Positions 31,678 through 44,336 of a stretch of DNA of 64,000 bases are shown piece by piece. The notes below the pieces were generated by a model. It had not been told where the DNA came from. It was given only the letters and a program-made list of their open reading frames with translations, and ran no database searches. The stretch is taken from positions 124,001 to 188,000 of the forward strand of contig CAJNDS010000164.1 of assembly GCA_905221605.1 (NCBI GenBank), in the 5' to 3' direction. A program made the position numbers and the translations under genes. The DNA is from Symbiodinium natans (lineage: Eukaryota; Sar; Dinophyceae; Suessiales; Symbiodiniaceae). Every line of letters starts with the position of its first letter. The stretch's first letter is position 1.

Positions 31678-34312
31678 GTTTAGGGGCTTCGGGTTGTGGG
31701 TTTTAGGTGGGGTTTTAGGGTTTGGGGGGTCTTTGGGGGTTTGAAGTTTGAGAGTTTTTTGGGGTTTCAGAGTTTTAGGGTTTAGGGTTTAGGCAAGCTG
31801 GGTGTTTTTTCTGGGACACCTCCGTCTTTGATCCTCACAGCTGAGCCAGAACCCTCTGAGGCAGTCTGCATCTACAGAGTTTTCCAGCGACCCCCCTTGG
31901 AGGTTTGTGTGTCATGGATGGCGTTCACACATCTGAGCCTCCTCGAACTCACAAAGCATTTTGTTGCCCCTACCAGCAACCACATTCAAGGGCATGGAAG
32001 TATGTCAAAGTGTGTCATTCAACATCATGGACACCTAGCCGCAGCAACTCGAATAGCAAGAGTAGTCAGCATAGCAACTTGGGATGTCCCCCCTTATACT
32101 AACGGTCCTGAATAGGGATTATAGAAGGGGGGGTACTGTAGTCCCTCTTTAGGAGCTGTTAGTATAAGGGTCAACATCCACAAAGCAACTTGCATAAGAA
32201 GCAGCAAGAAAGCCATGGCAACCCAGGTGACGCATCCCACGGCTACTGGCCCGACCCTTAAGTTGCCAGGGGGAAAGGGAGTAGGTTTAGGGTTTAGGGC
32301 TTAGGGTTCAGGGTTTAAGATCCAGGGTTTAGGGTAGGCCCTTGGGATATCTTATGTTTCCCGTTATTGGGCTTAAGAGGATCCGATTCAAGAATATCTT
32401 TCAGAGGGTTCAAGGGGCCAATATACGCCTGTGCTTGCGGCGGAAGAGCCTTTGAGCCCAGAATCGGGGTCGGAATGATGACTCGTAGAAGTCCCTTATG
32501 GTCCCTATGTAAGTATACTATAATAACCGCTGCCAGGGTTTACAGGGGGTAGGGGTTTTACACACCCCAAACCACAAACCCCAAACCCCAAACCCTAAAC
32601 CCTAAACCCTGAACCCTATGAAAACCCCACTCTCAGGGTTCAGGGTTTAAAGTATCCCTCCAAAAGGAGACAAGAAGGGTGTCATCGTGGCGGCCGAGTC
32701 CGAGCGGCTGTCTCAGGAATCCGGGCGCAGAGATGAGACACAATGTGTGACACAGAGGGTTTAGGGTTTAGGGTTTAGAGTTTAGGGTTTAGGGTTTAGG
32801 GTTGAGGGTTAGGGTTTAGGGTTGAGGGTTAGGGTTTAGGCTTAGGGTTTAGGGTTTAGGGTTTAGGGTTGAGAGGGTTTAGGGTTTAGGGTTTAGGGGC
32901 GAGGTTCGCTTCATAAAGTAGCCCTAAACCCTAAACCCTAAACCCCAAACCCCAAACCCGAAACCCGAAACCCTAAACCCTAAACCCTAAACCCTAAACC
33001 CTAAATCCAACAACGGGCACCCGTACTCTGATATGGTGGGCTACCAAGAAATGTGACACAGGCAGACGGCTGATGTACTTGTTTTCTTCCTTGGCTTCTC
33101 AGCTCCTATGCTACCAAGAGTCTCAACTCGGGTAGGCCCTTTTTGGGGTTTAGGGCTTAGGGTTCAGGGTTTAGAGTTTAGGGTTTAGGGTTCAGGGTTA
33201 GGGTTTATTCTTTCCTGGGGTTTCTTCAACGGGTAGGTATCGGAAGCACCAAGGTAGTGAAGATGCACCAAGGAACCGAAGCTATTTCCTACAAATAGGG
33301 GAACCACTGATACAACCCAAACTATGACAGTCCTACTTGATGGAACCCAAGTCCTCACTATCAACTGGGTCTCTTTTGTTCGCATAGCTGACATTGTGTT
33401 TTGCATGTACGGTCAAGGGCGGTCAAGGGCGGTGTCGTTGTAAAGGAGAGTCTACCCTATTGCGGGTAAAACCATACGGCTATCGCACCGGACATACCCA
33501 CATCAGTGTTTTCCAAACATTCCTAGCCACCCCTCTCACCCCCCGTCCGTCCCCCCCCCCCCCCCCCACCCCCTCCCCTCCCCAGCCACCTTTCTGACTG
33601 AGTCAGCTGCTGGTGACTACGTTCCACCCGGAACTGTCCCACGACCCTCGCAGGGGCCCCAGAATGCGTTGTCTATGACCCACAACGCCGTGACTCGTCG
33701 TCTGCGGTTGCTGTTAAAGAACTTCAGCTAAGACACCATGATATGGGTACGGTTACTCAGCTTAAGTTCCTTAACCGCAACCCACTAGCCAAAAAGTGTG
33801 TGAGATAGATCAGAGTTTTTCAGCTTCATGTGTACCGAGTCTTCTCTGCACCACGCCCGGCAGCCCGTTGTTAACAGATCCATGTCACAGCTCTATCCTC
33901 TCCAACCAAGGCAAGCCATTTCTTAGGTGCTGAGTTTCTGGGCTATCTACCTTGGACCCCTACAGCTGTACCCTTGAGCTTGGGGACCCTCTTCGGGGTC
34001 CGAGTACGACTCACTTGGTTTTATATATATATATATATATATAACCTCCCTTAACCCTTAAAGGTGAACCCCCTTTGTCCTGCAGGAATACTCAGCCGGT
34101 GCCTACAGCCTAAACCCTCTGAGCGACTAGACGGGACCACAGAAGCATCTAACCCTCAGCCCGAAGCCCTAAACCCCAACCCCAAAATCGTGCTAGGACT
34201 CCCTCAATACTTCCTGAGTATTCCCTGAGTAGTCCCTGAAAGCGGTTCAGGGCATGCACCGGCCACAGGCATCCATCAGTACTTCGTCGAGAAGTTCGTG
34301 CTGAAATCCTGA
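31592..34312 (+). CDS. PDX2: PDX2/SNO: pyridoxal 5'-phosphate synthase glutaminase subunit, 3' half of gene
   Basis: PDX2 (PdxT/SNO) releases ammonia from glutamine for PDX1 in deoxyxylulose-independent vitamin B6 synthesis. Four exons carry the C-terminal half: [14 protein letters not shown] (31592), [13 protein letters not shown] (32667), [17 protein letters not shown] (33607), with the histidine and glutamate of the class-I amidotransferase triad, and [13 protein letters not shown]-stop (34269). The last three exons join in frame, using GA and GC donors. The nucleophile-cysteine motif (GTCAG-like) and the PGGEST loop were not found upstream, so the 5' half lies in unrecognised small exons in 27-31.5 kb or is missing. 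Identity is firm from FIRAP and FHPEL in correct order with the terminal H-x-YF. Confidence 0.85.
32078..32179. mobile_element. TIR element, family B
   Basis: CTTGGGATGTCCCCCCTTAT ... TATAAGGGTCAACATCCAC. Confidence 0.7.
32667..32716 (+). CDS. PDX2: PDX2 exon: beta strand before the catalytic histidine
   Basis: Reads [16 protein letters not shown], corresponding to the xIVAxRxGN stretch of PdxT. A GA donor (GAATCC) after CAG keeps phase 0 with the next exon. It lies between CCCTAAA (32565-32620) and TTTAGGG (32756-32905) arrays. Confidence 0.7.
32756..32905 (+). repeat. (TTTAGGG)n array with variants
   Basis: 5' arm of a PDX2 intron; the opposite array (32925-33008) follows only 20 bases later. 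Confidence 0.9.
32925..33008 (+). repeat. (CCCTAAA)n array
   Basis: Opposite orientation to the preceding array; together a perfect hairpin-forming pair in one PDX2 intron. Confidence 0.9.
33607..33655 (+). CDS. PDX2: PDX2 exon: catalytic FHPEL
   Basis: Acceptor GAGTCAG; reads [17 protein letters not shown] and E of FHPEL are the amidotransferase triad residues. Frame to the last exon requires the GC donor at 33656. A C17 tract and TIR family G flank the exon. Confidence 0.85.
33707..33782. mobile_element. TIR element, family G, short copy
   Basis: GGTTGCTGTTAAAGAACTT ... AAGTTCCTTAACCGCAACC. Lies just after the PDX2 FHPEL exon. Confidence 0.65.
34269..34312 (+). CDS. PDX2: PDX2 last exon with stop
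   Basis: Acceptor GGCCACAG; reads [13 protein letters not shown] then TGA at 34310-34312. This matches the C-terminal H-x-YF helix of PdxT. The following 70 bases are probable 3' UTR before a TTTAGGG array at 34393. Confidence 0.8.
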
Positions 34313-34552
34313 CTCAACGTTCCAAGAGCCTTCGGCGATGGGACGTAAGAGGGTCCCAGCCAGGATCCCTGGCCCAATCTGTGTCCGACATGGTTTAGGG
34401 TTTAGGGTTTAGGGTTTAGGGTTTAGGGTTTAGGGTTTAGGGTTTAGGGTTACTCCTTGCACATGGGCCAAGAGACCATGGTCTGGCTTTTCCCGTGCGC
34501 AGAAAGTTCTGTCAGTGCAGCTTAAACATAGGGTGTCTTCGTATTTGGGCAG

Positions 34553-34599
34553 AGGTCGTACCTGGAGGCTCAGCCACCCTACTTCTTCCCAATTCTCGG
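34553..34599 (+). CDS. candidate exon before kinesin
   Basis: Reads RSYLEAQPPYFFPIL between TGGGCAG and donor GTAAAA. Good splice sites; could be an early exon of the kinesin gene. Confidence 0.45.
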
Positions 34600-34729
34600 G
34601 TAAAAAGCACTCCCAGCAATACGATCCCTAAAGCCCTAAACACTAAACCCTAAACCCTAAACCCTGAACCCTAAAGCCTAAAACCCCTAAACAAAACCCA
34701 CCCTGAACCCTTTTGCTGCTCATGGCCAG

Positions 34730-34814
34730 GGCTCCTGTGAGCGGTTGCCCTGTCTCATCTGCCGTTGCACGCACGTGGGGCGTTTCCCAAGTGCATGTAG
34801 CTCCATGGATCTTG
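34730..34814 (+). CDS. candidate exon before kinesin
   Basis: C-G sandwich exon. Two frames open (APVSGCPVSSAVARTWG... or a cysteine-rich CERLPCLICRCTHVG...). Confidence 0.35.
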
Positions 34815-34983
34815 GTTGAGGGGTTATGGTTTAGGGTTTTTGGGGTTTATAGGGTTTAGGGTTTCGGGACCATACTCAGAATCTCTGGATGATTCGTACA
34901 CAGCATTCCTTCATGAAGCCTTTATGAACGATCTGGGGTGCGGGAGTCGGTCGGTTGTGAACAGATTTCTTGCACCGCGCCAG

Positions 34984-35026
34984 TCGGTTTAAGAGAAATG
35001 CTCCCATTGATCCAGGTGTCATGACC
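34984..35026 (+). CDS. candidate exon before kinesin
   Basis: Reads RFKRNAPIDPGVMT between GCGCCAG and a consensus GTATGT donor. Confidence 0.45.
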
Positions 35027-35456
35027 GTATGTTGTTGTACTATCGTATTCTTAGATTGCTGTATGTCAATGCTATTCTGCTCTTCTAGTCTTATAGTCTT
35101 ATACCAATATAATTTTGTCTCACTGGGGAATTGGGTGCCTTATATCCCCTTATATATACCCCTTAAGGGATCACGTAGGGTATCTCATTCCCTCATCCCC
35201 TACTTGGAACCAGTAAGTACAAAGGTTACAGATTTTGAAAGTCGGTTCGGGTCGAGACCCTGGCACCTTCCACGCAGCTACCATGCACTCAATCACATTT
35301 TCCGCCAAAACCAATCCGGCTTGGGTGTCTGCGGATGCGCTTAGGGTTTAGGGTTTAGGGTTTGGGGTTTAGGCTTTAGGGTTTGGGGTTAGGGTTTAGG
35401 GTTTAGGGCTTAGGGTTTAGGGTTTAGGGGGATGCGTTTGGGTTCGTGGGGTTTAG

Positions 35457-35545
35457 GCATGCCGAAATATCCATACGAGAAGAACGTAACGAGCCAGGAG
35501 GCGTTTTGGAATAAGATTGCCCCCTTAAAATCGTACGCTAGCGAG
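35457..35545 (+). CDS. probable kinesin N-terminal exon
   Basis: Reads MPKYPYEKNVTSQEAFWNKI then APLKSYASE, GC donor. T-x-Q-E-x-x-W/Y...PL resembles the segment just before the kinesin P-loop. The next exon, expected to hold the P-loop, was not found. Confidence 0.4.
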
Positions 35546-35689
35546 GCGTGAATAGCAACCCTCCCCATAAGGTTGGGTATCTGTGATATTGATACCCATT
35601 TTCCGTGACACCCATTTTCGCGTGGCTCAGACCGAAAGGAGGCGTGGGGCGTTTGATATCGTGGTCTTTGTCCAGAGTTTCTAGAGGGG

Positions 35690-36118
35690 TCAAGGTTCCC
35701 TTATGAAGTGACCAACCCAAAAAAGGGTGCCCTTATTATAAGGGCAAGAACTGATGGGCAGCCATAGAATATCCTTGAGCAGAAGGTGACCCTCCAGGTT
35801 AATGCCTAGCTTGGCTGTCAGGCATGTCAAGAAACCTATGAAGCGTTCGTCGTTTTGGATGGCTTGTTGCCGGCATAGAGGCTGGAAGACGTCCGCACAG
35901 GGTTGGAGGAGCTGGATGATCTTCTTGACCATTCGTTGCCAATGGTATATCTCCCTATACTCCAAAAAGCACGCGGGGCCACGTGATTCTGTTGTTGCCA
36001 GCCCATGTTGGGCAATCTTCTGGTATCTCCACCACTGATGGAAACGGCCCACCCTCGGCCGTTTGGCCCGCCCCTTCGCGCTCCAACGTGGCTTGGAAAA
36101 GCAGACCCGCAGGGTTTA
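35690..36118 (-). CDS. unidentified ORF, minus strand
   Basis: An open frame of about 140 codons with protein-like composition, containing HQWWRYQKIAQHG, LEYREIYHWQRMVKKIIQLL and FIGFLTCLTAKLG. It is much longer than local exons and antisense to the kinesin gene. Its 3' end runs into a family-A-like element copy. It may be a fragment of a mobile element or a retrocopy; no family recognised. Confidence 0.35.
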
Positions 36119-36280
36119 ATCTCTTCCCCGTAATATTAAACCCCCCCTACCGTTAGATTGCAGTATATTTTTGTGGGGGGGGGGGGGGGTGGGGGATTTA
36201 TTATTAGGGGAACGGTTTAGGGGTCTTAGGCATTGTCAGAATGGGTGCTTAGTTTAAGCCCCCGCTCGTTCGGCCGACAG

Positions 36281-36317
36281 GTTTGGCAGGAGCTGTCGTT
36301 TGTGAGCATGAATGCTT
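36281..36317 (+). CDS. probable kinesin exon before switch I
   Basis: Acceptor GCCGACAG; reads VWQELSFVSMNA. It resembles the T-x-MN stretch that precedes NxxSSRSH in kinesins. A GA donor after GCT T would join it to the next exon, giving one residue more than usual between N and SSRSH. Confidence 0.45.
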
Positions 36318-39300
36318 GAGTATGCCCCATGGGGTCCCATGTGAGGTTGCTTTGGGTGAGTTACATATTCGAGGGGTTTGCACAGGTACAGAAGACCCAC
36401 AACCCATGCTTCGAACCTATGAAAACACTTACATTGCTGTCACAAGATGAGTCTTGAACACTGGGGACACATTTCCTTAAAAACCCTAAACCCTAAACCC
36501 TAAACCCTAAACGCTAAACCCTAAACCCTAAACCCTAAACCCTAAACCCTAAACCCTAAACCCTAAACCCTAAACCCTAAACCCTAAACCCTAAACCCTA
36601 AACCCTAAACCCTAAACCCAAACCCTGGCGTTTGAAGCAAGAGGGAGAGCCTGGCAGCCAGGTCATCCCGCAGTCACGCGCTCTTCATTTTGCGGATCAC
36701 GTTCCCCATCAAGGACCAGGGTTTGGGGTTTAGGGTTTAGGGTTTAGGGTTTAGGGTTTAGGGTTTAGGGTTTAGGGTTTAGGGTTTAGGGTTTAGAGTG
36801 TCGGGGGGTTATAAGTACCCCACAGAGCCCTCAAGAGGGTTTAGGGTTAAGGGGCTTACACCTCCTCTTGAACTCAGGAATATCAACCCGAGATCAGGAT
36901 AAGGAGCCCCGTGTAGAGGTGGAGGTACGGCAGTGGATGCGGGTTGATACGTGTCGTCCGGGCAGGGGGCTTGTACTTCTCTCAGAACAGGAAGCCCCCA
37001 GAGGCTCTTAGTTGGTTCCCCAACTACTCCGAAAAGGATCCTGAATTCTTGCTGGGAGGTTTAGGGTATGGGGTTTAGGGTGTGGGGTTTAGGGTTTAGG
37101 ATTTAGGATTTGGGGTTTAGGGTTTAGGGTTCAGGGTTTAGGGTTTAGGGTTTAGGGCTACTGTTTCGCCACGTACCGTGCAGGATGAGGCGCGCACCCG
37201 CATCCGGAACAGCACGCTGGTGCCTGCCTGAGTTCCCAACGAGGTCTGTAAATTCTGGACTAAGATTCTATATCCCTTGGGTTTAGGGGTCTTAGGGTGT
37301 AGGGTTTAGGGTTTAGGGTTTAGGTTTAGGGGAGTTTTTTCTTTTTTTGTATAAAACCCAAGAGGATATTATAAATATTATTTATTGAGGTTCTAAGGGG
37401 AGTATAGAGATGCCCAGTTCTTGGTACCCTTATCCTAGGGGCGGGGTCCCAGTAAAACTCCAAGAAAAGGCGTCCTTTGTTTCTTGGTTTCCCGCAAACG
37501 AGCGTAGGCTTCCTGATTGTGAACTGTAAGGTTTCGTCCTGAATTGCGGGGGAATTGGACTCTTTGTCTCTGGAACCCGCGTTATTCCATGAATGGCCCG
37601 AGGTGCGGACAGGGATGTAAGGCTGCATGAGCAATTTGTGGTTAAGGACTTGGTAGCCCGGTGGTACCGTGTTTCCCTTTTGTTGGTTCAAGGTTCCCTC
37701 ATAAACTGACCAACCCAAAACAAGGGTGCCCTATTATCATGTTGTTACTGGGCTACCAAGACGAGGAAGAAGAATGCAGATGCATACTGCGCACCCTATT
37801 GAATCCCTTCAAGGGTATGTTTAGGGGGATATAAGGTGCCTAATTCCCCAGGGCATATTGTGGAACAAGAACATAAGAGTATAAGACTATAAGGGTGTAA
37901 GAGCACACTTCCTCGAGTCGCCTCAGCAGCTTGAGCAGTGTCGATAGAAGCTTTTGCGGCCTGAGAGTTCGAGCTCAAGTCCACTAACTTCTGCCTCAAC
38001 TTTCGGAAGCTTCCGCGGTGCCCACCCTAAACCCTAGTTAAACCCTAAATCCTGAACCGTATAGCCTAAAACCCTAAACCCTAAACTCCTCCCTCCCTCC
38101 GCGACGCCAGAATCTTATCGATCTCGCCGGAAGCGAGCGAGTGAAGAAAAGCGGCGCGGCTGGTCGGAGGCTCAAAGGAAGATGTGTAGGTGAGGAAGAG
38201 AGCCCTTCATTGTCACTGTTGTTTGAAGCTGGTTTAAAGTTTTGTTGTAGAATACGTATATACATACAGACATAGAGACTTGCTTAACCGTATACAGGTT
38301 CCTGCTATCTCTTACTTGACGCGGCCGAGGGGGCAGCCGCAGCTGGCGATCCGCTGTATGCTTCCTAAGGTCAGAGGATGCGCGAGGGCCGGAACATCAA
38401 CAGCTCGCTGAGTGTCCTTGGGCAGGCCGAAGCAGACCCGGGGCCGAAGAAAACACTGCGTAGGTTCCCGTATAAGCTCCTTTAGACCAAAAGAAGGGCA
38501 CCTGTTTTACTCCTAGGTTTCTGTTGGGTCTAGACAAAGTGAGCCCTTGGTAGCTGAGTAGGTAGCCCTCACCCTTTTAGGGCATGTATAGTCCTACCGT
38601 TTTTGAACCTGTCACTTCGTTTGGCCTAGGGTACTCCGCAACTATGAGCCTCACATCAACAGGTCATCTCGAAGCTGGCCCAGGGCAAGTTCAAGCACGT
38701 GCCCTTCAGGCGCCACAGAGGGAGAGCATTCCCGCGAGCCCTGAGTCGCCTCCCTCCCCCCTCCCCCCTAGCGCTTTTTTTAGGGGGTTTATAGGGACTA
38801 CATCATCATACAGGGTTGCTTATCTTGTGTGTCTTATTCCATGTTCTCAATTGTCGCATAGCAGTCGGCCTTGCCCAGAGCCGCCGGATGCTTCGCCCCA
38901 GAACCTCGAGTCAACTCATGCTTCCAGTCTCCCAAACCTTGTATGGTCCCCCCCCCCATACATAAGTAACCCCTAATTCGCCCCTACATTACACCTAAGG
39001 TCCCTTCTTAGGTCCCTCCTTTAGGTCTTTGAGTTTAGGGTTTGGGATTCGCGTCTTGTAGCAGAATGCTCAGCAACTAGATAGTTATACAAGCACTCCA
39101 GAAGCAACAATCCTGGTAAGATGTGCGTGCGCGTTGGTGTCCCATAAAAGGCAAAGCAAGCTGACCTATCTTCTGACGGACGCGCTGAACGGCAACAGCA
39201 AGACTCACATGGCCGGCAGCTGAGAATATAGGGACTTATGAATTAGAACAGGGGGGTTACTAGAATTATAAAGGGACCACAAGGGAACACTATTCGTGAT

Positions 39301-42300
39301 TCTTCCGACCCCTGTATTACGTGTGAGAGAGCCTTGATTTGTATAAGCGTGCCTTGTTTGCTTGCCTCACCTGCGGCTTCGCTTGCTTTCCAGTAACGTG
39401 GTGGAAGCTGCATGCAAGCCCAAAAGCCTAAACCCGAAACCCTGGATTGCACAGATGGTGTCTCAGCAGTGTTGATGTTTTGCCACTGAAATTTCCGAAA
39501 GCGTGTGGTTGCCAATCGGAACCCATGCTTTTCCCAGTTGACCGCCTGTGAGGTTGCAGCAATCTCGCCAGCGCTCTCCGAGATGGAGGACGCTCATCAC
39601 AGCATCCTTCCAGTCAGTCATTACATGGTTTAGGGTTTAGGGTTTAGGGTTTAGGGTTTATTCTGCGATGAGAGGAGACACTTGGGACGCTTCGTTTCGC
39701 GAGCTCTGTCAAGAAGGCCTGCTCAGAATCAGATTCACTTGGTCAAGTCGTTCTGGATCTCTGTCGACAGCGCTTCGCAGTGCTTTTGGCGTCTCGTTCT
39801 CTGTCATCTCTGAGTACCTGTTCTGCATAAACCAGACATACACTAAACCCTGAACCCTAAACCCTAAACCCTAAACAGAACTGCAACAGCGGGGCGCACC
39901 ATGAGAGGTGCGCACCCACGCCGTGTCGAACGAGCAGGAGCCATGGAGGGCAGAGCGGGATGAGCAAGGCGTAGGAACTTGACATTTTACAACGGAACCC
40001 TAACCCCTATTTCCCCCTTGGAAATTCTTTCTTTTTTTGTTCATATAAGACCCAAGAGCATACTTAAAATATCTTTTATAAAGGTTGAAAGGGAGTATAG
40101 TAACCCCTACATCCGAGGATTCCCATTGCTAAGGGTACCTAGAAAGTGCACGCCTGCTTATTCACAGATACTGGGGAACCTTGCTGAAAACCCAAAGTTT
40201 TTAGGAATCTCATATCTCCAAACCCTAAACCCTAAACCCTTGTGACTTTTTGGATACTGGGAAGACCACCCTCTTCCTTCGAAGGACGTCGGGGAGAGCG
40301 ACCTCCTTCTACAGACCATGCGCTCTGAGGCCGAGAGGGGGTGGAGAGCGTTGGGATTCTTAGGGTTTAGGGTTTACGGTTTAGGGTTTAGGGATTAGGG
40401 TTTAGGGTTTAGGGGAACCTCATGCCACGCGGAGTTGAGTGCGTTAGGACTACTTCAGGGGGTAGACCCCAAACCCTAAACCCTCAAACCTCAAATCCTA
40501 AAGCCTACGACCAACACAAGAGAACGCAATCAATGAACGCAGAGAACCATACACTTGATCAAAGGGAAAGTAGAGCTCCGCCCCCCCCCCACAAAAAAAG
40601 GCTCCAAAACCCTGAGCCCTAAACCCTAAACCCTAAACCCTAAACCCTAAACCCTAAACCCTAAACCCTAAACCCTAAACCCTAAACCCCCCCCCCCGCC
40701 CCCGTTTGCAAAGATGACTCTCCGACAGGCTGAGGAGTTGAAGGCCGCAGCGATCAAGGCCCGCGAGGAGAGCCCGCAGCAGGTGTGGCTAGGGGGGGGA
40801 AGGGTTTAGGGTTTAGGGTTTAGGGTTTAGGGTTTAGGGTTTAGGGTTTAGGGGTTTAGGGGTTTAGGGGTTTAGGGTTGTTGGGGTTGGGGGGTTTTGG
40901 ATTGTTTTTGGCTTTTGGGGCCTTGGGTTTTTTGTGGTTTTGGGGTTTTGGGGTTTTATGTTATTCTTTTTGTTTTTTGTTTGGGCGGCCGGGGGGGGGG
41001 GGGAGTTGTTATCTCCCTTGAAGGGTTAAAAGGTTCCAGGACATTTTTAGTGTTGGGGGTTTCAGTCTATCGCTTGTGTCCCTGAAAGGGTTTGAGGGCT
41101 CAGGCGGGCTTGTTCATATCCATTAAAGGGTTCAGGGCTTCAGGGTTCAGGGGTTTTAGGGTTGAGCGGTTTAGGGTTTTAGGGTTTTAGGGTTCGCCTT
41201 TAGGGGGATGAGATAGGTACCTTATTCGCCAATTCCCTAGAAAGATTAGTCAGATAAGTTACTACACCCCCCAGTGGTCCATCTCCGTTGTTTTTTGGGT
41301 TCGGTCCATTGTGAGCCCTACGAAACAACCAAGGGCATCATTCTTGTTCCTAGTACTCGTGGTTTGTGGTTCCATGGAGACTTTGTGATGATGGTCTCGG
41401 GTTCTAGGGCTTTAGGTTGGTATGCTCCACTTATACTAACAGTCTTTACTAGGGATTATGGTCCCCCCTCCCTGTTTACAATCCCTATTACGGACTGTTA
41501 GTATTGGGGGGAACACCCCAAGCTTTACGGTTTCGTAGGCCTCCGGTGTGCACAGCACATGTCGCATCCACCTGCCCATCTGTTTCAGTCATAGCCGGAG
41601 AGCCCCATACCGCAACTTAAGGCCCATATTGGACTCTAAACTTAAATCCTAAACCCTAAACCTTAAACCCTAGACCCTAAATCCTGAACCCTAACTCTCT
41701 TAGAAGGACTCTCTTTAAAGTAGCTGTCGATATCACCAGGCGAGGCGTCTTGAGATCCACGCTGAAGCCGTTGAGCACGCGGTTTCTGCCTCATCGTCAA
41801 GCATTCGTTGGGTTCAGGGTTAAGCGGAAAATATGGGGGGTCGGAATGAACTACTACTAATGTTCCCTTATGGTCCCTTTATCACTATACTATAAACCCC
41901 CCCCCCAGCTTAAAAAAAATAATATTATAAAAAAACTGTGCTAATAACAATGTTCTCTTATGGTCCCTTTATATATAGCGACCCCGCCCCCCCCCCCCCC
42001 CCCCCCCCGCCCCCCCCAACAAAGAAAAAAATAAATGTGCTAATTATTCGGGCTCCTACATGAATCCGAGACCTCGAGGGGCTCATAAGCAGGTTGCCAT
42101 GGCATGGAGCCTCGCCTTCGGTGCACAGTTTAGGGTTTAGGGTTTAGGGTTTAGGGTTCAGGGTTTAGGGTTTAGGGTTTAGGGCTTTCTTACAATCCCC
42201 AGGAATTCCAGGGCTTGAGCCTCACACTCTCTCAGCCGAGGTGATCAGCATGCAGACCCGGATCGACAAGACGATGTGGTCGCAGGCAGGGCCGGAAGAC

Positions 42301-44303
42301 TCCGCGGCCCCAAGCTCGGGAGCCACAACTACTCTTTGCTTAAGAACGCCAAAAAATATGTAGAATATTCCCTCGAACATTCCCTCGTTTACCCTTATCA
42401 GGAGGATTTTTTTTTTTTTTTTTTTTGGGGGGGGGGGTTCTTAAGCAATTCGTGGAGTTGCGCTTGAGTGTTAGAGCTTGGAGGCGCAACGTACCCCTTA
42501 GTTAAGGGATGGAATGGACCCTAAACCCTAAACCCTAAAAACCTAAACCCTAAACCCTAAAAACCTAAACCCTAAACCCTAAAAACCTAAACCCTAAACC
42601 CTAAACCCTAAAAACCTAAGCCCTAAGTCAGGGCTGTTGAGGGTTTTGGGTTGAAGGTGTTTTTCCCGCTATGACGTACTAGGGCTGTTTAGGATTTAGG
42701 GTGAAAGGTGTTTTCCCCAATGGTGGGAATTCGGCGGCCTCTATTTTCACCTTACCATAGGGGTCGGAATGGTTCCTGTAAAGTTCTACTACAATAGCCC
42801 CCAAAAAACCCACTCTAATTCTTAGGTGCTGGGTGGGTAACCTCTACCCTTATTGGGGTAGTTTAAAACTTTAAACCCAAAGGTTAACCTTTTTTCTTCA
42901 AGGGAACTCAGCGCGTAAGAATTATTCTGGCAGGCCCAGCAGGCGCAGCAGGAGGCGACACGGCAGGCAGCCCCCCCGAACACATCTGTGGGCTGATCTC
43001 ACTTGTGGACCCTTCGGGCCTCCATCATGCTGTACTGTATACATATCTTTACTTCTTGGCATCCGTTATTATCATAGAAATGTATATATATATATACATA
43101 TTTATTTATATTTATATTTATATTCATATTTATATTTATATACATATACATATACATATGCATATACTCCTTGCAGTCTCTGACTACTGATATGCCCCCT
43201 GATCAGAAGGAATAGACCAATTGGGGTGAGGACTTGGCACCTTGGCTCAGGCCCTGGCAGGCCTGAGCCTGCCATTTGCCATTGGCGGCATGCTCGGAGG
43301 CCTCCTTTCTACTGGGTTTTTAGGGTTTTAGGGTGTTAGTTTAGGGTGTAGGGTTTAGGGTTTAGGGTTTTATTGCTGGTCTCCTGTTATGTTGTGCTTA
43401 TTTGTATTGCGTGTTTTGGTTGCTGTATTCTATTCTTTCTGTATTTCTTTGCCTTGTTCTTAGTTACATAGTCCCATAGCCCTTAATTTAGGATTATTCC
43501 TTGACTCATACTAGGGATCCCTATATAGCTCTTCCAAGGGTTCCAAAGTATGGGCTGCTGGGTTTTACAGGGTACCCTAAACCCTAAACCCGAAACCCTA
43601 AACCCTAAACCGAGGGTTCATCAGCCTTGGCCTCGGAGAGGTCAGTCGCAGGACGGCTTGACTGCGAATTCGCCGGCTTCCCAAGTCGACTGGATGTGAA
43701 GGCTAGGGTTTAGGGTCTAGGGCTTAGAGCTTACGGCTTAGGGCCTAGGGCCTAGGGCCTCGGGCTTCTGCTATTTTGGGGGTCTCAGCCCAAAGACTCC
43801 TGTGTTCCTTAGTTGAGGAATAATTTGGTGGTTTGTGAAATGAGGGGTACTTTATTGGGGTCCTGATTTAAAAGGGATCCGTGCCCTTGCTATCCAGTTA
43901 GCAACTGCGCGTATAAGCATTCCTTTCAGAGACAATGTTATCTACAGATTTCGGGTTCAGGCTTTGAGGTTTAGAGTAGATTTTCGGGCTTCTAGGCTCT
44001 TCCGGGCATGAATGAGAAAAGACGCGTATGCTCTGAAGCAAGCTTGCACGACTTTAAACAGCCCCCCCCCCCCCCATTTGCACACACAATGCTGGCGTCA
44101 TGGTTTTCCAACCTTTGCATGCGCTTTGAAGCAAGCTTAACAACGCGGGGGGGGGGGGGGGTTGGGGGGGCGCAGGCCCCCCCATGTGCACGCACACACA
44201 CACACACATGCTGGCATCTGGTTTTCCAACATATACGTGCTCTGAAGCAAGCTGGCACGACGTAAAAAAGCGCGGGCTTATGGGGGGGGGGGGGGGGGGG
44301 TGG

Positions 44304-44336
<33 letters not shown>

